Of a DNA stretch of 64,000 nt, positions 1 to 8,468 are shown piece by piece. A model generated the notes under the pieces. That model saw only the letters and a program-made list of their open reading frames with translations. It was not told the DNA's origin and ran no database searches. This DNA comes from Microterricola pindariensis (GTDB lineage Bacteria; Actinomycetota; Actinomycetes; Actinomycetales; Microbacteriaceae), in assembly GCF_002936985.1 (NCBI RefSeq), contig NZ_MPZN01000003.1, positions 1 through 64,000 on the forward strand. Direction: 5' to 3'. The translations under genes were made by a program, and so were the position numbers. Each line of letters begins with the position of its first letter. Position 1 is the first letter of the stretch.

Positions 1-645
1 GGGGTCCCGTTCGAGAACGAATGCCTTCACCGCGCTGTCTGAAATGTCCCTGGCCCAAATGATCACGACATCAGCCATGCTGCCGTTGCCGATCCAGCGT
101 TTGTGGCCGTTGAGCACATAATGTGACCCGCGAAGTTCGGCAGTAGTTTCTAACGCCACCGAATCTGACCCGTGGTCAGGTTCGGTAAGCGCGAACGCTC
201 CGATCAAGTCGAGTGTGGCCATCTTCGGGAGCCATCGTTGCTTCTGCTCCTCCGAGCCGAGCTGGTTGATGCTCCCCATGGCTAGCCCGGATTGCACGGC
301 TAGGAAGGTGTTAAGGGAACCGTCGCCACGGGAGATTTCCATCGCCGTGACACCTGTTTCAAGCACGCTCATGCCGGGGCAGCCATAGCCCTGAATGCTC
401 GTTCCCGCGATTCCAAGCTTTCGAAGCTCAGGGATCAGCTCGTGAGGAAAGACTGCCCGTTCCCAATAGTCGTTGATGATCGGGAGCAACTTGGTGTCAA
501 CGAACTCTCGCACCCGTGCGCGCGTCGAAGTCTCCCGTGCACTCAACAGTGAGGCCATCAAGAAGAAGTCGGAGTGATCAGCCTGCGCAACCACGATCGT
601 ATTACCCTCCAGGCGTTTGATGATCCGATTGGTGTCGGTAGTCAC
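1..645 (-). CDS. acyl-CoA dehydrogenase, C-terminus beyond the window
   Basis: FAD-dependent acyl-CoA dehydrogenase expected to oxidise an acyl-CoA to the 2-enoyl-CoA. The 215 visible codons begin at a GTG at 645 and cover the helical N-terminal domain and part of the beta domain, with the family motifs FALTEPDHGSDS and GHKRWIGNGS. The catalytic glutamate region lies off the left edge. It belongs to the glutaryl-CoA-dehydrogenase-like branch, as does the enzyme at 15810. However, the position of the carboxylate-binding arginine in that branch (motif GWRTM in the second enzyme) reads SLNTF here, so a dicarboxylic acyl-CoA is less likely. It is divergent from a LysR gene and has the lower GC of the whole 1-17 kb region. 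The start is inferred: there is only a weak ribosome-binding site. Confidence 0.85.
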   Translation of the reverse strand, partial: MTTDTNRIIKRLEGNTIVVAQADHSDFFLMASLLSARETSTRARVREFVDTKLLPIINDYWERAVFPHELIPELRKLGIAGTSIQGYGCPGMSVLETGVTAMEISRGDGSLNTFLAVQSGLAMGSINQLGSEEQKQRWLPKMATLDLIGAFALTEPDHGSDSVALETTAELRGSHYVLNGHKRWIGNGSMADVVIIWARDISDSAVKAFVLERDP

Positions 646-696
646 TCTCGCGTGGAGCGGTTCATATTGTCCAATGACATTCCACTCCACGATCTA

Positions 697-709
697 TGCG
701 ATTATCGCA
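697..709. promoter_or_regulatory. LysR-type operator, perfect T-N11-A dyad
   Basis: TGCGAT-T-ATCGCA is a perfect 13-bp dyad that fits the T-N11-A consensus of LysR-family regulators exactly. It lies midway between the divergent starts of the acyl-CoA dehydrogenase (645) and the LysR gene (762), the usual place for an autoregulatory site that also controls the divergent target. Confidence 0.65.
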
Positions 710-761
710 AGAGTGGTTTTCTGCGCTGAGGCAGAACGGGAGAAATTTCGAGGGGGGATCA

Positions 762-1685
762 ATGGAGATCCAACAGATGCGGGCTTTTCTGATGGTGGCG
801 AGCGAACTCCACTTCGGGCGAGCGGCACAGAAGCTGTTCACGACGCAACCGGCTCTGAGCAGGACGATTAAGGGACTTGAACAGAGTCTGGGCGAGCGAC
901 TATTTGAGCGCAGCACGCGGTCGACAACCCTGACTGCGGCGGGTCGAGCACTCGTTGGGCCAGGTAGGAGTTTTCTCGATGCCCACGACCGGGCTACCGA
1001 GAGCGTCGCGCAGGCCGCCTCGGGCGCGGTCGGGACAATCAACCTCGGGTTCGCCGGCGCCTCCTCGCATCTCATGGTGAGCCGCCTTCTGCGTAGCATC
1101 GTTGAAGGCCACCCTGGAATCCAAGTCAACCTTTTTAGCTCGAATTTTGCTCGAGTCGGACTGGAGAAGCTTTTCGATGGCGAGTTCGACCTAGCGCTCG
1201 GGCGATGGGCTGCGATCCCGGCCGGCATTGAGACGAAGACACTGGCTCTCGAGTACATCGTGCTCGCGGTTGCCGAGTCGCATCCACTCGCGCAGCAGGG
1301 AACCGTGCGTTTCGCAGACGTCGCGCACGAGCGATTCATCATGTTGCCCGATCATCCCGGCGCGGTGCTCCGGGACCGCCTCTTTGAGCTCTCGCGCATG
1401 GTCGGAACCACGCCAGATGTACGCCAAATCGCCCCGGACACATGGACGGTGCTCGCACTTGTGTCTGAAAATCTCGGCGTGACGCTCACCCTCAGCACAG
1501 TGCGTGACAGCACCTGGTTTCCGGGTGTGGTCTTTCTCGAGTTGGAAGACGCGATCGGAACGGCTGATTTGAGTCTCGCCTGGAGGTCGCCGGTCAGCAA
1601 TCCAGCGGTGAGCGTCGCTGTCGATGTTGCTGCGGTGGCTTTTCCTTTGGTAGTACCGAAAAAGACTGATGCTCAGAATGCATAA
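762..1685 (+). CDS. LysR-family transcriptional regulator
   Basis: DNA-binding regulator of 307 residues with the standard LysR layout: an N-terminal winged helix-turn-helix (roughly residues 1-60, with ALSRTIKGLEQSLGERLFER as the recognition region) and a periplasmic-binding-protein-like effector domain. The ATG at 762 is preferred over an upstream in-frame ATG at 696. It has a strong GGGGGG ribosome-binding site six bases upstream, it begins exactly where LysR proteins usually start (MEIQQMRAF), and the longer start would place the operator at 697-709 inside the coding sequence. It probably senses the substrate or an intermediate of the neighbouring catabolic operon and controls the divergent acyl-CoA dehydrogenase, perhaps also the operon starting at 1944. 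Confidence 0.9.
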   Translation: MEIQQMRAFLMVASELHFGRAAQKLFTTQPALSRTIKGLEQSLGERLFERSTRSTTLTAAGRALVGPGRSFLDAHDRATESVAQAASGAVGTINLGFAGASSHLMVSRLLRSIVEGHPGIQVNLFSSNFARVGLEKLFDGEFDLALGRWAAIPAGIETKTLALEYIVLAVAESHPLAQQGTVRFADVAHERFIMLPDHPGAVLRDRLFELSRMVGTTPDVRQIAPDTWTVLALVSENLGVTLTLSTVRDSTWFPGVVFLELEDAIGTADLSLAWRSPVSNPAVSVAVDVAAVAFPLVVPKKTDAQNA

Positions 1686-1710
1686 GTTCCCGCGGTGATT
1701 TGCATTGGAT

Positions 1711-1916
1711 TTGACAAATATTCTCGGATAACTTCGCAGGTTAGAGGTGGATTGGACGTTGGTTCGCCTTAACTTCAGAAGTCCGCCAACAGGTTGGCTA
1801 AGCGTGCTCCGCCGACGATGTTGTCGCGTAGGCATCCGGGCCCTCCCGAGGCACAGCGTGAAATGTGCCGACTTGCTCGCGGCAGAGCGTATCGGCATCG
1901 ATCCCGAGAAGTCGGG
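1711..1916 (+). promoter_or_regulatory. leader of the catabolic operon with a -35-like hexamer
   Basis: The 258-base gap between the LysR gene and the binding-protein gene holds a perfect -35 hexamer TTGACA at 1711-1716 but no good -10 at the normal distance, which would suit an activator-dependent promoter. A small stem (CCCGA at 1903-1907, TCGGG at 1912-1916) lies just before the GAGGAG ribosome-binding site. The dyad seen at 697 is not repeated here. Confidence 0.25.
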
Positions 1917-1943
1917 CCCAAACCAATGCATGAGGAGTGATCT

Positions 1944-3548
1944 GTGAAGAAGCAAATCCAAGTTTCGATTGCGCTTGCCTGTGCGGCGCTCGTTGCGTTG
2001 TCCGGTTGCGCAACGTCGAACAACAACAACGCCGCCAATGACGGTGCCGCCTCTGCCGACACCAATCTGGTGATCGGCATGGCCCTCGGCGACCTGGCCA
2101 CCTTGGACCCGGCACGAGTACTCGCCGATGCCATGCAGCTGGTGATCCCGCTGTACAGCGACACTCTGGTTGACGTGAACCAGGATGACCCACGGCAGAT
2201 TGAGCCGGCGCTGGCGAGCTCATGGGATGTCTCGGACGATCTGAAGACCTACACCTTCCACTTGCGCGATGACGTCACCTTTCCCAGCGGCAACAAGCTC
2301 ACCGCCGACGACGTCGAGTTCAGCCTTCTACGCATCAAGAACGTCCAAGGGGCTTCTGCCTTCAAGATGGGGATGGTCGAGTCGATCGACGTGATCGATC
2401 CCACGACGATCCAGTTCAATTTGGTGGGCGCGGACTCAAGCTTTCCGTCGCGCATGACTGCGCCGTATCTGGCAATTCTCGACAGCAAGGTCCTTGCCGA
2501 GAACGGCGGTGTCAGCGACGAGACCGCAGTTGACACGGATACGGCTCAGGCATTCCTCGACGCAACCACGATCGGCACCGGAGCTTACGAGCTCTCGAAG
2601 TGGAACCGAAACGAAGACATCATCTTCACTGCTCGTGAGGGTTACTGGGGCGATGCGCCCACGTTCACGAAGGTCACCATTCGCAACATTCAATCGGCCT
2701 CGACCCAGCGCCAGCTGGTTGAGCGCGGCGACATCGACATCGCCATGGACATCGACCCCGACACCGCAGCATCGCTGAAAGACTCGACCGGCGTCAGCGT
2801 GGGCAGCGAACAGTCCTACAACCTCAACTACATCGCGATGAGTGACACCCCGGCCAACCCACAGTTCAAGGACCTTCGAGTCCGGCAGGCTGTCCAGGCC
2901 GCCATCGATTACGAGGGCATCAGCGCGGCACTGGGCGGCAATGCCCCGCGCCCCGCCGCAGTGGTTCCAATCGGCTTCCTCGGAGCAGACCAGGTCGACC
3001 CGATCGAAACGGACGTCGCCCGTGCCAAGGCTCTCCTCGCTGAGGCTGGCGTTGGCGAGTTCGCTGTCGACGTGACCTTCGCAAACGTCATCTGGTACGG
3101 CGTTTCCCAGCAAGCCCTCTGGGAAAAGATCAAGGCTGACCTTTCGCAGGTCGGAATTACCCTGAACCTCAAGCCCGTCGAGTACGCAAACTGGATCGAG
3201 GGTTACCGCGCGTCGAGTCTGCCACTGACATCGGGCTTGTGGGCACCGGAAGACTTTGACTCCTCGTCGTACTTTGATCCGTTCGGCCGCGAAGATGGCA
3301 TCTACGGCAAGCGCACCAAGATGGTCTTCCCGATCGGCCAGGAGCTCTATGAGAAGTACCTCTCCGAGATCGATCCCTCTGAGCGCGAAGCAATCGCCGT
3401 CGAATTCATCACCGAGATGCGCGACCACGCCACGCTGATCCCGATCATTCAGCCGAAGAAGATCTTCGTGTACTCCAACCGCATCGACAACGTGAAGTAC
3501 AGCCCAGACATGCAATTGCGCATGTTTGATATCACTCTGGCGAAGTAG
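1944..3548 (+). CDS. ABC transporter substrate-binding lipoprotein, peptide/nickel family (SBP_bac_5)
   Basis: Extracytoplasmic receptor of 534 residues for the dipeptide/opine-type ABC importer whose other parts lie at 7443-11564. The start is GTG at 1944 behind GAGGAG. Residues 1-21 form a lipoprotein signal peptide ending in the lipobox LSGC, followed by an Asn/Ala-rich linker and the two-lobed family 5 binding domain, with the typical early segment ASSWDVSDDLKTYTFHLRDDV. Family members bind peptides, opines, glycosides, nickel chelates or other polar molecules, so the ligand cannot be read from sequence. Being the first gene of the catabolic operon, it probably delivers that pathway's substrate. 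Confidence 0.9.
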   Translation: MKKQIQVSIALACAALVALSGCATSNNNNAANDGAASADTNLVIGMALGDLATLDPARVLADAMQLVIPLYSDTLVDVNQDDPRQIEPALASSWDVSDDLKTYTFHLRDDVTFPSGNKLTADDVEFSLLRIKNVQGASAFKMGMVESIDVIDPTTIQFNLVGADSSFPSRMTAPYLAILDSKVLAENGGVSDETAVDTDTAQAFLDATTIGTGAYELSKWNRNEDIIFTAREGYWGDAPTFTKVTIRNIQSASTQRQLVERGDIDIAMDIDPDTAASLKDSTGVSVGSEQSYNLNYIAMSDTPANPQFKDLRVRQAVQAAIDYEGISAALGGNAPRPAAVVPIGFLGADQVDPIETDVARAKALLAEAGVGEFAVDVTFANVIWYGVSQQALWEKIKADLSQVGITLNLKPVEYANWIEGYRASSLPLTSGLWAPEDFDSSSYFDPFGREDGIYGKRTKMVFPIGQELYEKYLSEIDPSEREAIAVEFITEMRDHATLIPIIQPKKIFVYSNRIDNVKYSPDMQLRMFDITLAK

Positions 3549-3564
3549 AGGGTCTGGCCCCATC

Positions 3565-4359
3565 GTGCGCATCACCGGCTCTACCGCAGTACTTTTCATC
3601 CTCTGTGATCCTGTTTCCCATGTGAAAGGAACAGACATCCTGAACCGCCAACTCCTCGAAGAAGGAATCGATGCCGCGTTCTCGCCGCTGCATGTGGCCC
3701 CGGGCAGCCTCGGGACAGTCATCGCGGCAATTCGTGACATGAAGAATGTTGCCGGATTCGGAGTCACGATTCCCCACAAGATCGAAGTTTTGCCACATTT
3801 GGACGAGATCACTACGCAGGCACGAGAGGCCGGATCTGTCAACTTCGTGCGTCGGTCGCCGGAGGGGAAACTGATCGGTACGAACATCGATGGGGCCGGA
3901 TTCACGCGGGGGTTCTCGAACCAAGGGATGACGTTGAAGGGCCGCAAGGTCCTACAGCTTGGTGCAGGCGGCGCCGGCCGTGCGATTGCGTTTGCAATCG
4001 CCGCGGCCGGCGCGGCTCAGCTCACCATCTGGAATCGGAGTAGCGAACGGGCGGTCGCGCTGGCCGCCGAGGTAGCACGGGCGTACCCGCTCTGCCTGAC
4101 AGTTGCCGGAGGCAACGACCCCGCGGGTTTTGGTGTCGTCGTCAACACGACCTCCGCAGGGATGTCGGAATCGGTCGAGATGGTCATCGATCCGTCACGA
4201 CTGAGCCGGGGCACTCTGATCGCAGAGATTGTGATAAATCCGACTCGCACCACACTGCTGCGGTGCGCAGAGGAAAAAGGCTTGAACTGGTCGAACGGCA
4301 CTCACATGCTTGAGGCCCAGTACGAACTCATGCGTGACTTCATCGGGCTGCGCAAATGA
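3565..4359 (+). CDS. shikimate/quinate dehydrogenase-like oxidoreductase (AroE paralogue)
   Basis: NAD(P)-dependent dehydrogenase of 264 residues in the AroE fold. The substrate-binding half is at 1-120 (RITGSTAVLF, VTIPHK with catalytic Lys72, SVNF, GTNIDG with Asp109); the Rossmann half carries GAGGAGRA. The open frame runs back into the previous gene; GTG at 3565 is chosen because AroE proteins start with this RITGST segment and AGAGGG lies upstream. The usual HSLSP substrate loop reads HVKGT, so the substrate may differ from shikimate. Its place between a transporter gene and an aldolase, with no aromatic biosynthesis genes nearby, points to a catabolic role on a cyclic polyol or hydroxy acid. 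It overlaps the next gene by four bases. Confidence 0.85.
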   Translation: MRITGSTAVLFILCDPVSHVKGTDILNRQLLEEGIDAAFSPLHVAPGSLGTVIAAIRDMKNVAGFGVTIPHKIEVLPHLDEITTQAREAGSVNFVRRSPEGKLIGTNIDGAGFTRGFSNQGMTLKGRKVLQLGAGGAGRAIAFAIAAAGAAQLTIWNRSSERAVALAAEVARAYPLCLTVAGGNDPAGFGVVVNTTSAGMSESVEMVIDPSRLSRGTLIAEIVINPTRTTLLRCAEEKGLNWSNGTHMLEAQYELMRDFIGLRK

Positions 4360-5009
4360 TCAACGCCGAGTACGAGCGCTCCTTGAGAACCGCTGTCATC
4401 AACGCCTGCCAACGAATGGTGTCGAGCAAACTCGTCTACGGCACAGCCGGAAACGTGAGCATCAGGGTCGGCGACCGAATCCTGATCTCACCATCCTCCG
4501 TGCCCTATTCGGAACTGACGCCCGAGTTGATCTGCGAGGTTGGCCTTGATGGCTCCGTGCCCGCAGGGCAACGCGCCAAGGCCTCCTCAGAGGTGCCTTT
4601 GCACTTGGAGCTGTATCGCAATTCAGATGCCGCCGCAGTGGTGCACGCGCACTCCGCCGCAGCTGTCGCCGCCGGCCTCGTCACTGACGAAATTCCAGCC
4701 ATCCACTACATGATCCGCCAGTTCGGTGGCCCCGTGCGCGTCGCCGACTATGCGACCTTCGGGAGCGCTGATCTCGCGTCGCTCGTAAGCCAAGCGATTC
4801 ACGGAAGGACCGCCGCACTAATGCGAAGTCACGGATTGGTTGTTTACGCAGCAGACCTTGGCGCCGCCCTGGCCGGCTGCGAACAACTCGAATGGCTCTG
4901 CGACGTGTATCTGCGCGCGCGTGCGGCCGGCCCGATCATCGCAACCCTCGATACCGACGAACTGACCGTCGTCGCTGATGCCGCTACTCAGAGGGGGTAC
5001 CGACTGTGA
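4356..5009 (+). CDS. class II aldolase/adducin-family protein (fuculose-phosphate-aldolase type)
   Basis: Zinc-dependent aldolase or decarboxylase of 217 residues. Family zinc ligands are visible as His97 and His99 in VVHAHS and His159 in MRSHGLVV, with the catalytic glutamate at Glu79 (SSEVPLH); spacing matches L-fuculose-1-phosphate aldolase. Such enzymes cleave a phosphorylated ketose or 3-keto acid to dihydroxyacetone phosphate plus an aldehyde, or decarboxylate it. The start (ATG in an ATGA overlap) and the GTGA overlap with the kinase that follows imply co-translation: the kinase would phosphorylate a sugar-like intermediate that this enzyme splits, and the aldehyde dehydrogenase at 5965 could oxidise the aldehyde. 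Confidence 0.88.
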   Translation: MINAEYERSLRTAVINACQRMVSSKLVYGTAGNVSIRVGDRILISPSSVPYSELTPELICEVGLDGSVPAGQRAKASSEVPLHLELYRNSDAAAVVHAHSAAAVAAGLVTDEIPAIHYMIRQFGGPVRVADYATFGSADLASLVSQAIHGRTAALMRSHGLVVYAADLGAALAGCEQLEWLCDVYLRARAAGPIIATLDTDELTVVADAATQRGYRL

Positions 5010-5968
5010 GTGCCATTGTGTGCTTCGGCGTGCATATTCTCGACACGATCGCCGCCCCGATTGACGAGGTTCCTAAACTGCAAAACAGTGTGCGCGTCGA
5101 GCGGATCCTGCACGCAGTGGGGGGCACCGCCGCTGGCGTCGCAATGGATCTCGTACATTTGGGCTCATCGGCCGCCACGATCGGCGTGGTCGGCGACGAC
5201 CCCACTGGTCAGTTCCTACTCGGCCTGATGCGGGCCAAAGGTGTAGATGTCGATGCGGTACGCACACTGACCGGCGCCCAGTCCTCGTCGTCGGTCCTGC
5301 TCATTGACTCCCTGGGTAACAGGCCCGCCCTGCACGTCCGTGGGGTGCACGAAGTGGCTGAATGGGATGATCTTGACTTGGCTCCGCTTGCCAACGCCGA
5401 TTTCGTGCACGTCGGTGGGCTCGACGCTCTGAGCGCTCTCGGACGAACCGAAGTTGTCACCATGCTCCGCACGCTTCGCGCCCGAGGCACATTTGTTAGC
5501 CTCGATTTTCAGTCTTCAGCCCAACATCTCACGCCCGAATTGCTTGAGCTTGTCGGCGAAGTCGATGCTTTCCTACCGAACGACGAGCAAGCTGCCGGTC
5601 TGACGGGGCTCACCGCAATCGACGAGATCGCGCACGCGCTGCTCTTGACCGGAGTTCGCCAGGTCATCATCACATGCGGCGCAGAAGGCATCTACTTCGC
5701 GGACCGCAGTCAGACGTTTAAGGTCGATGCATTCCCGGCCACTGTGAGAGACACCACCGGCTGCGGCGACTCCGTCGTTGCCGCCTACCTGAGCGCACTT
5801 TCTCGCGGGTATTCCCTGCGTGACGCCCTCACACTGGCCAGCGCGGCCGGAGCTGCCGTCGCTAGCGGAATCGGCTCGCTCGGCGAGCTCCCGAGCTGGG
5901 ACGGCCTGTGCCTTCAGGCCGGAGTTTTGACGAACACTGCGAGCGATCGCACCGAAGGAGTGAAATGA
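5006..5968 (+). CDS. PfkB/ribokinase-family carbohydrate kinase
   Basis: ATP-dependent sugar kinase of 320 residues. Ribokinase-family signatures are present: a glycine-rich substrate segment AVGGTAAGVA near residue 37 and the C-terminal DTTGCGDS motif with the catalytic base Asp255 and anion hole. The start is GTG at 5006, overlapping the aldolase stop. Family members phosphorylate sugars, sugar acids, nucleosides or keto-deoxy acids, and the exact substrate is not evident. It sits between aldolase and aldehyde dehydrogenase genes with start-stop overlaps on both sides, so it probably primes an intermediate for aldol cleavage. Confidence 0.88.
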   Translation: MSAIVCFGVHILDTIAAPIDEVPKLQNSVRVERILHAVGGTAAGVAMDLVHLGSSAATIGVVGDDPTGQFLLGLMRAKGVDVDAVRTLTGAQSSSSVLLIDSLGNRPALHVRGVHEVAEWDDLDLAPLANADFVHVGGLDALSALGRTEVVTMLRTLRARGTFVSLDFQSSAQHLTPELLELVGEVDAFLPNDEQAAGLTGLTAIDEIAHALLLTGVRQVIITCGAEGIYFADRSQTFKVDAFPATVRDTTGCGDSVVAAYLSALSRGYSLRDALTLASAAGAAVASGIGSLGELPSWDGLCLQAGVLTNTASDRTEGVK

Positions 5969-7410
5969 CGAAGACTTTGGACGCGGCTCAGCTGATCGAC
6001 GGCGAGTGGGTCAACTCTCTCGGGGACGCTTACCTGAGCGTCGACAGCCCGGTCACGGGCCTACAGATCTCCACGGTTCCCGCGGTTGACGCCTCGCAGC
6101 TGGACCGAGCACTCGCCGCAAGCGAATCAGCCTGGGCTGAGTGGAAGGCCCGGAGCGCGTGGGAGCGCTCGAGCATCCTGCGCCGTGCCTCTGAACTCAT
6201 GACTGAACGGGCCGAGGAGATCGCCATCAGGCTGACCCAGGAGATGGGCAAGCCGATCGTGGAATCACGCCTCGAGGTAGCGGCGAGTATCGAGCAGTTC
6301 GATTGGTACGCCGATGAAGCCCGCCGCATCTACGGCCGGATTCCGGAGTCTCGGAACACGACCTTGCGCCTCGCCGTCCGCCGTGAGCCGGTCGGACCCG
6401 TCGCAGCATTCACACCGTGGAACTTTCCCCTCCTGCTCGCAGCGCGCAAGGTCGCACCCGCGCTCGCCGCCGGCTGCACAATGATTCTGAAACCGGCATC
6501 CGAGGCGCCCGGGCCAGCCCTTCTTATGGGTGAGGTGCTCCAATCCGCGGGGCTTCCCTCCGGTGTGCTTCAAATCGTCACAGGTAAGGCCCAGTTCATC
6601 TCCGAGCATTTGTTGAGCTCGCCGATCGTCCGAAAGCTCAGCTTCACCGGCTCGGTGCCAGTGGGTAAACACCTCATCGCGTTGGGTGCGGCCAACGTCG
6701 TGAACGTCTCGATGGAGCTCGGCGGCCATGCGCCGGTCGTGATCATGGGTGACGTCAACGCCACCCAAATCGGGCGGCTGTGCGCCTCAGGGAAGTTCCG
6801 CAATGCCGGGCAGATCTGCATCGCACCGACCCGCTTCTATGTGCACGAGTCGATTGCCGACGAGTTCGCCTCTGCCTTTGCAGCTCGCACCGCAGAACTC
6901 GTTGTCGGCGACGGCATGAACGACGCAACAGATATCGGCCCGCTCATCAGCGACTCCGCACGGGTCCGCATTTCAGATCTCGTCGCTGACGCGCTGAGTC
7001 ACGGGTCAGAGCTTCTATGTGGGGGGAAGCCGCAGCCGGGCGAAGGCTACTTCTTCGAACCAACCGTCCTCTTGGACGTTCCTGCGCACGCCAAGATTAT
7101 GCAGGATGAGCCCTTCGGGCCTGTCGCACCCATCGTGCGCTTTTCCACACGTGACGAGGCGATCGGTCACGCGAACAACACCCCATTTGGTCTCGCCGCA
7201 TACATCTTCACGAACAACCTCGACGATGTCACGGTGCTCAGCGAACAGATCCAGGCGGGCATCGTCGGGGTGAACACGTTCGCGGTGAGCGCGGCTTCTG
7301 TTCCCTTCAGTGGTGTGAAGCACTCCGGTATCGGCGCAGAAAACGGCACCGAGGCGATGGACGGATACCTGGTGCCCAAGACGATCGTCACCGCACACGC
7401 CCGAATCTGA
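5965..7410 (+). CDS. NAD(P)-dependent aldehyde dehydrogenase
   Basis: Aldehyde dehydrogenase of 481 residues, normal for the superfamily. Visible landmarks are the cofactor-binding TPWNFPLLL with Asn153, Lys176 in LKPASE, the FTGS turn near 227, the general base Glu251 (MELGG) and the catalytic Cys285 (NAGQICIAP). It resembles succinate-semialdehyde, lactaldehyde and glycolaldehyde dehydrogenases; the substrate is unresolved. The frame extends upstream, but ATG at 5965 has GAAGGAG and the ATGA overlap with the kinase stop. It probably oxidises the aldehyde released by the class II aldolase to an acid. Confidence 0.9.
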   Translation: MTKTLDAAQLIDGEWVNSLGDAYLSVDSPVTGLQISTVPAVDASQLDRALAASESAWAEWKARSAWERSSILRRASELMTERAEEIAIRLTQEMGKPIVESRLEVAASIEQFDWYADEARRIYGRIPESRNTTLRLAVRREPVGPVAAFTPWNFPLLLAARKVAPALAAGCTMILKPASEAPGPALLMGEVLQSAGLPSGVLQIVTGKAQFISEHLLSSPIVRKLSFTGSVPVGKHLIALGAANVVNVSMELGGHAPVVIMGDVNATQIGRLCASGKFRNAGQICIAPTRFYVHESIADEFASAFAARTAELVVGDGMNDATDIGPLISDSARVRISDLVADALSHGSELLCGGKPQPGEGYFFEPTVLLDVPAHAKIMQDEPFGPVAPIVRFSTRDEAIGHANNTPFGLAAYIFTNNLDDVTVLSEQIQAGIVGVNTFAVSAASVPFSGVKHSGIGAENGTEAMDGYLVPKTIVTAHARI

Positions 7411-7442
7411 CCGATACCAATTTCAATCACGAAGGCACCTGA

Positions 7443-8468
7443 ATGGGCATCCTGATATTCGCGCTCCGGCGATTCCTTCTAGCAATTCCAACCCTTCTGG
7501 GGCTGCTGATTGTGACCTTTATCCTGGCCAACTTCATGCCAGGGGACCCTCTCGCGCGGTTGCTCGGGGATGTGGGCGGGAGTAACCCTGAAACAGTGGC
7601 AGCGTACCGCGCCCAATGGGGCCTCGACAGGCCGTTGTGGGAACAGTTCTTCATCTATGTCGGCAATCTCCTTCAAGGCGATCTAGGCCAGTCAACCTTC
7701 ACCCGTCGCGGAGTGATGGAGGACCTCCTCAGTTTTCTTCCCGCCACCGTCGAGCTCGGTGTTGCCGCCATTCTCTTTGCAGGCATCATCGGCTTGGCCT
7801 TGGGAAGCCTCGCTGCGCTGTTCCACAACAAATGGCCGGACTTCCTAGTGCGTGCCATTGCACTGCTTGCATCGGGCGTCCCGGTCTTCTGGCTGGGACT
7901 GATAGCACTGCAGGTCTTCTACCTCCAGCTCGGCTGGAGCCCCGGTCCGGAGGGACGTCTGAGCTCGCGTGTGAATCCGCCACCGCGGATCACCGGGGCA
8001 TACACGGTCGACTCCATACTGAGCGCCGACAGTGTGGCGTTCTGGGATTCCCTGGCACACATCGTTTTGCCTGCGGCCGTGCTGGGAGCGTTCTTCCTCG
8101 GTCTAGTGTCTCGAATGATGCGCGCCTCGATGCTCGACGTGCTCAAAGCCCCATACCTCATGACTGCACGCTCAAAGGGGCTGAACACCCGGACCATCGC
8201 GCAGTTTCACGTGTTGCCGAACGCGCTGATCCCCACGATCACCGTTGTCGGCCTGGCCATCGGCGGATTGCTTGCCGGTGCGGTCCTGACCGAGACGGTC
8301 TTCTCCTGGCCAGGCATAGGCCGCTACGCGGTTGACGCCGCAAAAGCACTTGACTACCAAGCGATTCTGGGCGTGACACTCCTAATCGGTTTCGTCTACG
8401 TGATTACCAACGCAATCATCGATGTCGTATATGCGGCACTCGACCCTCGAATTCGACTGGGGAGTTGA
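7443..8468 (+). CDS. ABC transporter permease, DppB type
   Basis: First inner-membrane permease of the peptide/opine-type importer, 341 residues. It opens with a membrane helix (FLLAIPTLLGLLIVTFILA), then the DppB-specific periplasmic domain with the GDPLARLLG segment, and ends with the transmembrane core bearing the EAA-like coupling loop TARSKGLNTRTIAQFHVLPNALIP that contacts an ATPase. It starts 32 bases after the aldehyde dehydrogenase and overlaps the second permease. Confidence 0.92.
   Translation: MGILIFALRRFLLAIPTLLGLLIVTFILANFMPGDPLARLLGDVGGSNPETVAAYRAQWGLDRPLWEQFFIYVGNLLQGDLGQSTFTRRGVMEDLLSFLPATVELGVAAILFAGIIGLALGSLAALFHNKWPDFLVRAIALLASGVPVFWLGLIALQVFYLQLGWSPGPEGRLSSRVNPPPRITGAYTVDSILSADSVAFWDSLAHIVLPAAVLGAFFLGLVSRMMRASMLDVLKAPYLMTARSKGLNTRTIAQFHVLPNALIPTITVVGLAIGGLLAGAVLTETVFSWPGIGRYAVDAAKALDYQAILGVTLLIGFVYVITNAIIDVVYAALDPRIRLGS

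Noticed and set aside
1711-1739. Complete sigma-A promoter before the catabolic operon
   Set aside because: TTGACA is perfect, but there is no acceptable -10 hexamer 16-18 bases downstream; recorded only as a tentative leader.
2436-3947. Long minus-strand frame of 503 codons opposite the binding-protein gene
   Set aside because: It is antisense to a clear lipoprotein gene and lacks any family pattern; long antisense frames are expected in GC-rich coding DNA.
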